Origin: Candidatus Velthaea versatilis
GTDB lineage: Bacteria > Vulcanimicrobiota > Vulcanimicrobiia > Vulcanimicrobiales > Vulcanimicrobiaceae
Length of the DNA stretch: 44,456 bases
Assembly: GCA_003134035.1 (NCBI GenBank)
Contig: PLAE01000188.1
Coordinates: 1-44,456 of the forward strand
Direction of reading: 5' to 3'
Below are positions 25,154-33,775 of the stretch, one piece after another. Every line of letters starts with the position of its first letter. Position 1 is the stretch's first letter. The notes below the pieces were generated by a model. It saw only the letters and a program-made list of their open reading frames with translations, did not search any database and was not told the origin of the DNA. The position numbers and the translations under genes are program-made.

Positions 25154-28100
25154 ATGCCGAGCGGAAACGAAATTGCCATCGTCGGAATGTCCGGCCGGTT
25201 CCCAGGGGCCGCGAATCTCGATGAGTTGTGGGAGATTCTGCGCGACGGCCGGGAGACGCTCCGGGTCATCGACGAGAGCGCGCCGGCGGGGTCAGCGTCC
25301 GAAGCCAGCGCGCACAAGGTGCGGGCCAACAGCATCTTGTCGGACTTGGACATGTTCGACGCCAGCTTTTTCGGCTTCAACCCGCGCGAGGCCGAGATGA
25401 CCGATCCGCAGCATCGGCTGTTCCTCGAATGCGCGTGGGAAGCGCTCGAAACGGCCGGCATCAAAGCCGGGGACCGCGCCCGGTCGATCGGCGTGTTCGC
25501 CGGCTGCGGGTCGACCAGCTACGTCTTCGGCCAGGTCGGGATGGACGAAGACATCCTCGACGCGTTTCCTTCCATCCTCGCCACCGACCGCGATTTCGTC
25601 GCGACGCGCGCGTCGTTCAAGCTTAATCTCACCGGCCCGGCGATGACGATCCAGTGCGCGTGCTCCACGTCAATGGTCGCGGTGCACTTGGCGTGCCAAA
25701 GCCTGATCGCGGGCGAGTGCGATGCCGCCATCGCGGGCGGCGTGCAGGCGGCGATTCCGCAGACGGACACCTACAAATATCTGCCCGGCGCGATGCTGTC
25801 GCCGGACGGCCGCTGCCGTTCGTTCGACGCGGCCGGACGCGGCACGGTCTTCGTCGAGGGCGCGGCCGTGATCAGTTTGATGCGCCTCGAAGACGCGCTC
25901 GCGGGCGGCTATCCCATTCGCGCCGTGATCCTGGGCTCGGCGGTAAACAACGACGGCAGCCAAAAACCCGGCTTCACCGCCCCAACGGTCGACGGCCAGG
26001 TGAAGGTCGTGAGCCAAGCGCTAGCGGTCGCGGGAATCGCTGCGAGCGACGTTGACTTCATCGAAGCCCATGGGACGGGCACGGTGCTCGGCGACGCCAT
26101 CGAGATCGGCGCGCTTACGAAGGTCATGCGGGCGGCCAGCGACGAGGTCGGCACCTGCGCGCTGGGCTCCATCAAAGCGAACATCGGGCACACCCTGGCC
26201 GCCGCAGGGGTCGCGGGGATCATCAAAGCCGTCTTGACGCTCGAACATCGCGCCATTCCGGGCGCGCCCAACTTCGAGACGCCAAATCCCGATCTCGATT
26301 TTCGCACGAGTCCGTTTTTCGTCAACACGACGCTGCGGCCGTGGGACGAGCCGACGAACGGTATCCGGCGCGCGGGCGTCAGCTCGTTCGGCGTCGGCGG
26401 CACGAACGCGCACGTCGTCCTCGAGGAAGCGCCGCCGGCGGTGTCGGAAAAGAGCGGTCGCGTCTGGCACGTGCTGCCGCTGTCGACCCGGGCCGAGACA
26501 ACGTTGTCGACGCTCACCGAGCGTATTGCGGCGCACCTGGAGAAGCGGCCCGACGTCGCGTTTGCCGATACGGCGTACACCGCGCAAGTTGGTCGGCGCG
26601 ACTTCGAGCACCGCCGGGTCGTGATCGCCACCGACGCGGCTGACGCGCGCGACGCGCTGGCCGCCGCGGATTCCAAGCGCGTGTTCGCGCGCAAGGCACC
26701 GGGCGAGCCGCCGCGCCCGGCCTTCATGTTCACCGGCCAGGGTTCGCAGTATCCGGGCATGGGCGCCGAACTCTATGCTGCCGAACCGGTCTTCCGCGCG
26801 TGCGTCGATCGCTGCCTCGGGCTCATCGAGACGGACGCGGCACACGAGTTGCGCCGGCTCGTCTTCACAGCCGGCCCGTTCGACGCGGGCGACGCGGCGG
26901 CGCTGGCGCGCACCGAGATCGCCCAATTGGCGCTGTTCCTCATGCACGTGGGGCTGACCGATCTGCTGGCGGCGTGGGGCGTTCGGCCCGCGATGATGAT
27001 CGGCCACAGCATCGGCGACTACGCGGCGGCGCACGTCGCGGGCGTGCTCACGTTGGCCGATGCGCTGGCGCTCGTGAGCGTCCGCGGACGTCTCATGGGG
27101 ACGATGGAGCCGGGCACGATGCTGTCCATCGTCGCCGACGCCGCGGACCTGCTTCCGCTGCCCGACGGCATCTCGCTAGCGGCCGTGAACGCGCCCAAGC
27201 TCGCCGTCGTGGCGGGGCCGACCGCCGCGATCGCGGCCTACGAAACCGAACTCGCGGCGGGCGGCGTGAGCTGCCGGCGACTGCAAACGTCGCACGCGTT
27301 TCACTCCGCGATGATGGATCCGATGCTCGCCGAATTCCGTGTGGCCGCCGGTGCGGTGCCGCTCGCGGCGCCGGCGGTCCCGTTCATTTCGAGCTTGACC
27401 GGTGAATTCGTACGGGAAGAGGACGTCGCCGACCCGGATTTCTGGTCGAAGCAGATTCGTAATCCCGTCCAGTTCGCGCGTGGCTGCGAATCGCTGGCGG
27501 ACGCCGGCGCCACCGTGGTGGTCGAAGTCGGGCCGGGCCGCGGGCTCTCGGCACTGGCGCGTCAATGCGGCTTCGCGGCGCGCGGCATCGACGTCGTCAC
27601 CACCATGCCCGAGCCGGCGGAACACGCCTGCGGGCTCGCCGTCGCCGTCGGCCGCTTGTGGCTGGCCGGCGTCGAGATCGACTGGCCAGCGCTCTATGCG
27701 GGCGAGGAGCGCCGGCGCGTCCCGCTGCCGACGACGCCCTTCAACCGGCAGAGCTATTGGATCGATCTCTCGAACCGGACGCGCTTGGTCGAGAAGGCCG
27801 AGAAATTGCCCGACGTGCGGCGCTGGCTATACGCGCCGGCGTGGAAACAGCTCGCGCCGGTGTCGATCGCCGGGATCCGGCCGGTGAAGGAGACTCCGTC
27901 GAACGTGCTGATCGTCGGCGATGGGGGCGGACTCGATGCTCACCTTGCGCAGCGGTTAGCGGCGGACGGCGAGATCGTCACGCGGGTCGCGGACACGGGT
28001 CCCGCCGCCCTCGACGCGCTCGTCGAAAGCTGGAGCGAACCGTCGCGAGCGCCCGACCGCATCATTCATCTCACGAGTCTGCAGCCAGGCTCCGGCCTCG

Positions 28101-29722
28101 GGGCGGCGAGTTTCGACGAAGGGGCATTCTGGGAGCAACAGGACCGCGACGTGCTGGGGCTGCTGCGGCTCCTGCAGGCTGTGAGCACCGTGGCGACCGA
28201 CAAGCCGATCGCGCTCCAGATCGTTTCAACGGGTCTGTACGACGTGACGGGTGCCGATGGGCTCGTGCCCGCGAACGCTCCGCTCGTCACCCTCGCCCGC
28301 GTCGCGGCCCAGGAAGTTCCCGATCTCACCTGCCGGTTGCTCGATATCGAGCCGATCAAACCGGGCGACGATCTGGCCGACCTCGCGGGCCGAATCGAGG
28401 CCCGCTTTGCCGCCGCCGGCGCCCAGGAAACGGTCGTCGCGCTGCGCCGCCGGCGGGCGTGGCGGCTGGATTTCGAGCGGCTCGATGCCGACGCGGCCTG
28501 CACCGCGCCGCCGGCGACGCGCGAACGGGGCGTGTACCTCATTACCGGCGGACTCGGCAACGTCGGACTCGTCTTCGCCCGCTATCTCGCGCGGACGTGC
28601 CGCGCGCGCCTCGTCCTCGTGGGCCGTTCCGGGCTGCCCGAGGCGTCCGCGTGGGATGCGCTGCTCGCCGCGCGGGACACCGACCCGCTCCTCGCCGGAC
28701 GCATCGCGGCCGTCCGCGAACTCGAAGCGCTGGGCGCCGAGGTCCTCACGGTCGCCGCCGATGTGGCCGACGACGTGCAAATGGCCGGCGCCGTCGCGGC
28801 CGCGGAGGCTCGGTTCGGCGACGTCGACGGGTTCGTGCACTGCGCCGGCGTGACGAATGTCGGGCGCATCGCACTCGATACTGGCCGGTCGGAGTTCGAG
28901 CGGAATTTCCGCTCGAAAGTCTTCGGCCTCATCGTGCTCGAACGGTTGTTCGCTCGGCGGCAGCTCGACTTCGGCATGGTCGTCTCGTCGCTTTCCGCCG
29001 TGCTGGGCGGCCTCGGGCACATGGCGTACGCGGCGGCGAATGCGTGCGCCGACGCCCTCGTGCTCGCGCGCAACGCGACCCGCGACGATGTCTGGACGAC
29101 GGTCGACTGGGACAGCTGGAAAATCGAAAGCGGCCACGTCGACCGCGTTCAGGCCATGCTCAACACGCTCGACTTCTCGCTCGACGAAGCTGAAGGCGCA
29201 CAGGCGATCGAGCTGCTGCTGTCGATGCCTGGCGTTGAGCACGCCATCGTGTCCACAGCGCCGCTCGGCGTGCGGGTCGGGTTGTGGATCGAAGGCAATG
29301 CCGTTGCGGGCGAGGCCGGCGGCGGTCAGCATAAGCGCCCCGATCTCGAGACACCCTTCGAGGAACCCGTCGGGCCGATCGAGCGGCAATTGGCCGAGAT
29401 TTGGCAAGAAGCCCTCGGCCTGGACCGTGTCGGCCGCAACGACGACTTCTTCGAGATCGGCGGCCACTCGCTGCTCGCCGTGCAGATCTTATCGAAGACC
29501 CGGGCGGCCTTCGGCGTCGACTTCCCGCTCGAGCGCGCGATGGAAGCCGCGCGCGTTTCGAGCGCGTCGGCCGTGATCGCCGAACTCATCGCGGGCGGCG
29601 TCGCCGGCGATACGAGCGGCGCCGATGCGGCCGGCGGCGATGCGCTGGCCCAGGCCCCCGTTGCCGAGCCGGCCGCCCTGGATGACGAACCGCGGGCGGA
29701 GGAGCGGCGGGATGCGGCGTAA
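25154..29722 (+). CDS. Type I polyketide synthase module, KS-AT-KR-carrier
   Basis: A 1522-aa single module. KS (about 1-425): C170 in IQCACSTSM, H306, H346. AT (about 525-815): S619 in GHSIGDY, with HAFH ending at H717, the pattern associated with malonyl-CoA. KR (about 1120-1310): TGGLGNVG near 1132 and Y1292 with an upstream serine in VVSSLSAVLGG; a structural KR half precedes it. The carrier (about 1405-1475) has S1439 in EIGGHSLLAVQ, a peptidyl-carrier-like signature. No DH, ER or thioesterase domain is seen. AGGAG 8 nt before the ATG at 25154 settles the start although the frame is open further upstream. It probably extends the FAAL-loaded chain once and reduces it to a beta-hydroxyacyl product. 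Confidence 0.95.
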   Translation: MPSGNEIAIVGMSGRFPGAANLDELWEILRDGRETLRVIDESAPAGSASEASAHKVRANSILSDLDMFDASFFGFNPREAEMTDPQHRLFLECAWEALETAGIKAGDRARSIGVFAGCGSTSYVFGQVGMDEDILDAFPSILATDRDFVATRASFKLNLTGPAMTIQCACSTSMVAVHLACQSLIAGECDAAIAGGVQAAIPQTDTYKYLPGAMLSPDGRCRSFDAAGRGTVFVEGAAVISLMRLEDALAGGYPIRAVILGSAVNNDGSQKPGFTAPTVDGQVKVVSQALAVAGIAASDVDFIEAHGTGTVLGDAIEIGALTKVMRAASDEVGTCALGSIKANIGHTLAAAGVAGIIKAVLTLEHRAIPGAPNFETPNPDLDFRTSPFFVNTTLRPWDEPTNGIRRAGVSSFGVGGTNAHVVLEEAPPAVSEKSGRVWHVLPLSTRAETTLSTLTERIAAHLEKRPDVAFADTAYTAQVGRRDFEHRRVVIATDAADARDALAAADSKRVFARKAPGEPPRPAFMFTGQGSQYPGMGAELYAAEPVFRACVDRCLGLIETDAAHELRRLVFTAGPFDAGDAAALARTEIAQLALFLMHVGLTDLLAAWGVRPAMMIGHSIGDYAAAHVAGVLTLADALALVSVRGRLMGTMEPGTMLSIVADAADLLPLPDGISLAAVNAPKLAVVAGPTAAIAAYETELAAGGVSCRRLQTSHAFHSAMMDPMLAEFRVAAGAVPLAAPAVPFISSLTGEFVREEDVADPDFWSKQIRNPVQFARGCESLADAGATVVVEVGPGRGLSALARQCGFAARGIDVVTTMPEPAEHACGLAVAVGRLWLAGVEIDWPALYAGEERRRVPLPTTPFNRQSYWIDLSNRTRLVEKAEKLPDVRRWLYAPAWKQLAPVSIAGIRPVKETPSNVLIVGDGGGLDAHLAQRLAADGEIVTRVADTGPAALDALVESWSEPSRAPDRIIHLTSLQPGSGLGAASFDEGAFWEQQDRDVLGLLRLLQAVSTVATDKPIALQIVSTGLYDVTGADGLVPANAPLVTLARVAAQEVPDLTCRLLDIEPIKPGDDLADLAGRIEARFAAAGAQETVVALRRRRAWRLDFERLDADAACTAPPATRERGVYLITGGLGNVGLVFARYLARTCRARLVLVGRSGLPEASAWDALLAARDTDPLLAGRIAAVRELEALGAEVLTVAADVADDVQMAGAVAAAEARFGDVDGFVHCAGVTNVGRIALDTGRSEFERNFRSKVFGLIVLERLFARRQLDFGMVVSSLSAVLGGLGHMAYAAANACADALVLARNATRDDVWTTVDWDSWKIESGHVDRVQAMLNTLDFSLDEAEGAQAIELLLSMPGVEHAIVSTAPLGVRVGLWIEGNAVAGEAGGGQHKRPDLETPFEEPVGPIERQLAEIWQEALGLDRVGRNDDFFEIGGHSLLAVQILSKTRAAFGVDFPLERAMEAARVSSASAVIAELIAGGVAGDTSGADAAGGDALAQAPVAEPAALDDEPRAEERRDAA

Positions 29723-29772
29723 CGGACCGCGGCGCGAGGCGGCGGATTAGCGCCGCGCCACGCCGCGGCGGC

Positions 29773-31191
29773 GTGCGCGCGCCGCGTGAGCCTGCCGTCG
29801 CGGCCGTCTTCACGCAAGGGTCGGTCCTGCGCCACGTCATCGTCATGACGCTGACGTCCGGGGCCGGACTCATGGCCGTGTTCCTCGTCGACGTGCTGTC
29901 GATGTTCTACATCTCGTTCGCGCAGCGCGACGATTGGCGCGCGGCGGTCAGCTTGATGTCGAAGGCGATGTTCTTTCCGTACGCCGTCAACTTGGGATTG
30001 ATGGTCGGGCTTGGGACGGTCGTCTCCGTGGCGGTCGGCAGCGGCGACCGGTCCTTGGCGCGGCGCTACGCGGCGACGGGTCTCGTGGTGACGGCGCTCG
30101 TGGGTCTGATCATCTCGCTCGGCGCGCTGCCCTGGCGGGTCGATATTCTGCGGCTGTTCGGGGCCCAGGGCGAAGCGCTCGAGGTTGCGTCGCGTCTGCT
30201 CGCGTTGACGCTCCCGGTCAATGTGTTGCTTTCGGTCGGCATGGGTTGCGCGAGCATTGTGCGCGCTTGGGGCGATCCGCAGCGGGCGATGCTCGTGAGC
30301 GTCGCCGGCGCGATCGCGACGGCGATTGCGGATCCGGTGTTTATCTTCGGCTTGCGCCAAGGGGTCGACGGCGTCGGTTGGGCCATCATCGTGGCGCGCA
30401 TCGTGTTCGTCGCCGTCGCGCTGTGGGCGGCGGTCGGGGTGCATGACGCGGTCGCCGCGCCGCGTTTGCCGCGCCGCAGCGATATCGCGCCGTTCGCGGC
30501 CGTGGCGGTTCCGGCGATTGCGACCAATCTCGCCTTGCCGTTCGCCGATTGGTTCGTCACTCGCACGATTTGGCAATTTGGGGTTGCGGCGTCGGCGGCG
30601 GCCGGCGTGTACGACCGCATCATGCCGTTCGCGTTCAGCTTGGTGATCGCGTTGTCCGGCGCGATCGGCCCGATCGTCGGCCAGAACTTCGGCGCTGGGG
30701 CGTTCGCGCGCGTGCGCCTAGCTTTTCTGCATTCGCTGATGCTCGCCGCCGGCTACGGCGTTGCGGTTTGGCTGGTCGTGTCCGCCGGCGCGCCGTTGCT
30801 GGTGCACGCATTCGGCTTGAGCGGCGGAGCCGCAACCTTCTTTGCATTCCTGTGCCGCTATGCGACGCTCACCTGGGTCTTCGTCGGCTGCATGCTCGTC
30901 GCGAACGCCATGTTCAATACGCTGGGCCGGGCTTATGTTGCGACGCTCTTCACTTGGGGACGTGCGACGCTTGGGACGATCCCCTTCGTGCTGCTCGGCG
31001 TGGCGTACGGCGGCGCGCAGTTCGCGATGATCGGCATCGCGGTCGCCGCCCTGCTTTTCGCACTCACCGCCGTGCTTACCGCGGACCGCTTGACGCGCCG
31101 CCTGCGGCGCGGCTCATCGACGACCGACGCGGCAGCCTTTGAACCGCGCGGCACGCTCGATGTGCCGATCGTTCTTGCCGCCGATCAATAA
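29773..31191 (+). CDS. MATE family efflux transporter
   Basis: A 472-aa polytopic protein with about 12 hydrophobic helices in two similar halves. Family-like features are GLGTVVSVAVGSGDRSLARRY in the first half and IGPIVGQNFGAGAFARVR in the second, a standard MATE motif. MATE proteins export organic compounds by proton or sodium antiport; in the related flippase branch they move lipid-linked molecules. Lying 50 bp after the second PKS on the same strand, it is the likely exporter of the cluster product. The GTG at 29773 is the furthest upstream start, with no clear ribosome site. A 7-bp inverted repeat (29728-29734 and 29750-29756) lies in the gap. Confidence 0.9.
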   Translation: MRAPREPAVAAVFTQGSVLRHVIVMTLTSGAGLMAVFLVDVLSMFYISFAQRDDWRAAVSLMSKAMFFPYAVNLGLMVGLGTVVSVAVGSGDRSLARRYAATGLVVTALVGLIISLGALPWRVDILRLFGAQGEALEVASRLLALTLPVNVLLSVGMGCASIVRAWGDPQRAMLVSVAGAIATAIADPVFIFGLRQGVDGVGWAIIVARIVFVAVALWAAVGVHDAVAAPRLPRRSDIAPFAAVAVPAIATNLALPFADWFVTRTIWQFGVAASAAAGVYDRIMPFAFSLVIALSGAIGPIVGQNFGAGAFARVRLAFLHSLMLAAGYGVAVWLVVSAGAPLLVHAFGLSGGAATFFAFLCRYATLTWVFVGCMLVANAMFNTLGRAYVATLFTWGRATLGTIPFVLLGVAYGGAQFAMIGIAVAALLFALTAVLTADRLTRRLRRGSSTTDAAAFEPRGTLDVPIVLAADQ

Positions 31192-31226
31192 ACCGCGTCG
31201 GCAAACCGCTTCGGCCGACGGGCGGC

Positions 31227-31269
31227 TTGCGGCGCAGCCGCAAACGCGCAGGGTCGACGGAGTCGACCC
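31227..31269. terminator. Tandem hairpins between convergent genes
   Basis: Two perfect short stems lie between the convergent MATE and DUF4188 genes. The first is TTGCGGC-GCA-GCCGCAA at 31227-31243 (7-bp stem, 3-nt loop). The second is GGGTCGAC-GGA-GTCGACCC at 31251-31269 (8-bp stem, 3-nt loop). Being symmetric, they could stop transcription from both sides. No T-tract follows, so intrinsic termination is unproven. Confidence 0.5.
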
Positions 31270-31287
31270 ACCTAGGCGATGCGCTAT

Positions 31288-31761
31288 TTATTGGTTCGGG
31301 TGAAGGGCCGTGCCGGATTCTTCGCGCCCTAGGCGTTGGCCCGAACTCAGGTAGGGTCCGACCGGGTCGCGCTCGGGAGCGAACCGCCCGAGTCCCATTG
31401 GCGGCACGTCGATGTAGATCGCCTCGATTCCGCCGGTCTTGCAATACGTCTCGTGCCAAAAGCCGCCCCCGCGGGTGTCTTTGCCGAGGGTTCTCCACCA
31501 TTCCGCGTGCTGGCCCGTGACGGTGAACGCGTACAAGCTCTCCAAATTCGTCCAATATTGGCGGAAGCCGACGTGGAAGGGTCCGAGCAGAAAAAATTCG
31601 TGCAGCAACAGTCCCGGTGGCGGCGTCGCTCGAATCTTCAACAATCGGACGCCGATCTCGAGCAGCGTGAGCACGCCGCGCGGCGCACTCGCTCGATAGC
31701 CGAGATACACGACGACGAGGTCGGGAAAAGAAGAAAGGTCGACGGAACGTCGAGTCGGCAT
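31288..31761 (-). CDS. DUF4188 family protein
   Basis: A 157-aa protein that reads as the DUF4188 family, sometimes labelled monooxygenase or phenylacetaldoxime dehydratase-like on weak grounds. Visible features are SSFPDLVVVYLGYRA at the N-terminus, a repeated WTNLESLYAFTVTGQHAEWW segment and FWHETYCKTGGIEAIYIDVP near the end, the part most typical of the family (dimeric alpha/beta-barrel-like). No signal peptide or metal motif is obvious and the real reaction is unknown. The frame extends to 31869, but the ATG at 31761 matches the conserved start; the longer form would run through an inverted repeat. It is divergent from the LOR/SDH-type gene. Confidence 0.75.
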   Translation of the reverse strand: MPTRRSVDLSSFPDLVVVYLGYRASAPRGVLTLLEIGVRLLKIRATPPPGLLLHEFFLLGPFHVGFRQYWTNLESLYAFTVTGQHAEWWRTLGKDTRGGGFWHETYCKTGGIEAIYIDVPPMGLGRFAPERDPVGPYLSSGQRLGREESGTALHPNQ

Positions 31762-31773
31762 TCGTCTCGTTTC

Positions 31774-31850
31774 AAAGAAAAGCGTAAGCCGTGCGGCTGA
31801 GGATTCGTTGTCGGGTACGAATGCCCGGAGCAACCCAAGCGCTTTTCTTT
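31774..31850. repeat. 11-bp inverted repeat in a divergent promoter region
   Basis: AAAGAAAAGCG at 31774-31784 is matched exactly in reverse complement by CGCTTTTCTTT at 31840-31850, with 55 bp between the arms. The repeat lies in the 200-bp gap between the divergent DUF4188 and LOR/SDH-type genes. A smaller AGCC-GTGC-GGCT stem sits just inside the left arm. It could be a looping operator shared by both genes or a structured leader. Confidence 0.55.
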
Positions 31851-31961
31851 CGGCGCCGGCAAGATGCACCTTTGCTCGACCCCGGTTGATCGACCGCGGC
31901 CGCGATCGGTCTTTCCTACTTGCCGAAGGTTGCCCAGCGGCCCCGGGACGAACACGATACG

Positions 31962-33245
31962 ATGCTCACCGACTCGGCTTCGGCGCGCGCGCCGCAAACG
32001 AGTGTGCGCCTGATCGAATTGCGCGGCCACATTCTCGACAGCGGTATTCTTGCCCGCGTGCTCGGCATCCTCACCGACTACGATCAGACGTCGTATGTCA
32101 TCGAAGAATTCGATTTGGGGCAGACGAAAAACGATGTCTCGCATGCGCGGCTGCGGATCGACGCCGCCGACCCCGCGGTGATGCGCGAAGTGCTCGACAA
32201 GTTGCGCGACGTCGGCGCGACGGTGCTGGCCGACCCGGATGCGTCCACCGAGCCCGCGCCGGCCGACGGCGTGCTGCCCGATCTGTTCTACGCCACGACG
32301 AACTTTCCGACCGAAGTGCGGATCGGCGGTCAATGGCTGCCGGCGGCGCTGCCGGAGATGGATTGCGCTATCATCATCGACGATGGCGGCCCGCGCACGG
32401 TGGCCCCCTCCGACGTGCTTGCGGGTGAATGCGTCGTTGTCGGCCACGAAGGCGTGCGCGTGCAGATGCCCCAGCGCGCGCGCAAGAAGGCCGTCTTCGA
32501 GTTCATGGCCAGCGCCGTGTCGAGCGAGAAGCCGCGTCAGGCGTTGCTGGGCGAAGTCGCGCGCGAACTCATCGACGTGCTCGCCAGCGGCAAACGCGTG
32601 CTGCTCGTCGGCGGGCCTGCCATCGTGCACACCGGCGCCGGTCCGTATCTGGCCGAACTCGTGCGCGACGGCTACGTCAACGCGATCTTCGCCGGCAACG
32701 CGCTCGCTGTGCACGACATGGAATCCCAATTTTTCGGCACGTCGCTGGGCGTGAATTTGCACGATGCGTTTCCGGCCGAAGAGGGGCACGTGCACCATCT
32801 GCGCACCGTCAATCGCATCCGGGCCGTGGGCGGCATCGCCAATGCGGTCGAGAGCGGCCTGCTCACCGGCGGCATTATGTTTGAAGCCTACAAGAAGCGG
32901 ATCCCGGTCGTGCTGGCCGGTTCGATTCGCGACGACGGACCGATCCCCGACGTGATCACCGACGTCGTCGAGTGTCAGCGCGCGATGCGCCGCTACGTGC
33001 CGGAAATCGGGATGGCGCTGATGGTCTGCACGCTGCTGCACTCGATCGCCGTGGGCAATCTTTTGCCGGCGACCTGCAAGACGATCTCGGTCGACATCAA
33101 CCCCTCGAGCGTCACCAAACTCACTGATCGCGGCTCGCACCAAACGCTGGGCATCGTGATGGACGCCTCGTCGTTTCTGCGCGAACTCACGCTGGCGATC
33201 CACGCCGTCGAGCGCGCGGCGCTGCCGGGTGGACTTTCCGCATAG
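31962..33245 (+). CDS. LOR/SDH-type (TIGR00300) protein, ornithine cyclodeaminase-like
   Basis: A 427-aa stand-alone protein of the TIGR00300 LOR/SDH bifunctional-type family. The N-terminal domain begins RLIELRGHILDSGILARVLGIL and continues with DYDQTSYVIEEFDLGQTKND; the C-terminal Rossmann-like half has KRVLLVGGPAIVHTGAGPYL and NAIFAGNALAVHDMESQFFG. Members were characterised as the C-terminal part of cyanobacterial ArgZ/AgrE and as an archaeal-type ornithine cyclodeaminase that converts ornithine to proline and ammonia using NAD. That activity is inferred here. An in-frame TTG exists at 31920; the ATG at 31962 is preferred. No arginine dihydrolase domain is fused or adjacent. Confidence 0.85.
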   Translation: MLTDSASARAPQTSVRLIELRGHILDSGILARVLGILTDYDQTSYVIEEFDLGQTKNDVSHARLRIDAADPAVMREVLDKLRDVGATVLADPDASTEPAPADGVLPDLFYATTNFPTEVRIGGQWLPAALPEMDCAIIIDDGGPRTVAPSDVLAGECVVVGHEGVRVQMPQRARKKAVFEFMASAVSSEKPRQALLGEVARELIDVLASGKRVLLVGGPAIVHTGAGPYLAELVRDGYVNAIFAGNALAVHDMESQFFGTSLGVNLHDAFPAEEGHVHHLRTVNRIRAVGGIANAVESGLLTGGIMFEAYKKRIPVVLAGSIRDDGPIPDVITDVVECQRAMRRYVPEIGMALMVCTLLHSIAVGNLLPATCKTISVDINPSSVTKLTDRGSHQTLGIVMDASSFLRELTLAIHAVERAALPGGLSA

Positions 33246-33595
33246 CTGCGGTCCGACAAGCCGCTACCAGGCGCAGCGCGGATGTTCTGCCGACGAGCAC
33301 TAGCTTAACCGTACTGCGGAAATTGAAGCGTTTTGTGAAGTTTCAAGCGTGACGATTTACGCACCGACACGCTCGGCCGACGAGCCCTAAACTAATTCCC
33401 GTCGTGGTAATTGCCGAACGGTTAGTTTGAACGTCAGCAAAGAATGCCAGCCTACGACCAGTCGATGAGTGCGGGCTGACGAATTTCGCTGGTGCCAGAA
33501 AGCGAGAAAGTGAGTCGCTCTTGATACGGCTGTTCGGTCGGGCCTCCGAGCCCAAACGTTTCAAGCGCGGCGCCGTCGTAGCGAATGACCGCCAG
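33246..33595. promoter_or_regulatory. Intergenic region upstream of the flp-tadE-tadG genes
   Basis: This 350-bp stretch has no recognisable gene and is less GC-rich than its flanks. It contains a perfect 7-bp inverted repeat AAACTAA/TTAGTTT at 33389-33395 and 33422-33428, and a looser TTGAA/TTCAA pair at 33323-33327 and 33342-33346. Promoter elements are likely here for the pilin-like genes, but no convincing -35/-10 pair could be assigned. Confidence 0.35.
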
Positions 33596-33775
33596 ATGTC
33601 GCCGACCTCCGCGATTTTCGACGATAGCGGAGCGGTTCTGGTCGAATACGCGCTCGTACTGGCATTGCTCTCTTTCGCTTTCGTAGGCGGCATGGAGCTT
33701 GTCGAACAAGCGACCTTCAGCGCGCTTGTCTATTTCGAAAACGAGTTGCACAGCTACGCTTCGGGGACTCTGTGA
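33596..33775 (+). CDS. Flp-type pilin-like protein
   Basis: A 59-aa small protein with a short hydrophilic leader followed by the Flp prepilin cleavage pattern G-AVLVEY: glycine, then glutamate at +5 and tyrosine at +6. A hydrophobic helix (ALVLALLSFAFVGGMELV) follows. Flp pilins are cleaved by a TadV-type peptidase and polymerise into tight-adherence pili. The frame extends to a TTG at 33521, but the ATG at 33596 gives the usual Flp size and leader; neither start has a strong ribosome site. Its stop overlaps the GTG start of the next tadE-like gene. Confidence 0.8.
   Translation: MSPTSAIFDDSGAVLVEYALVLALLSFAFVGGMELVEQATFSALVYFENELHSYASGTL

Noticed and set aside
28226-29467. 413-codon open frame on the minus strand opposite the second PKS
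   Set aside because: It is a shadow of the KR-carrier region with no motif or ribosome site; similar long antisense frames occur under every GC-rich gene here.
31638-33203. 521-codon open frame on the minus strand opposite the LOR/SDH-type gene
   Set aside because: It is antisense to a gene with strong family features; the His/Arg/Asp-rich translation has no domain and it also runs over the DUF4188 gene in another frame.
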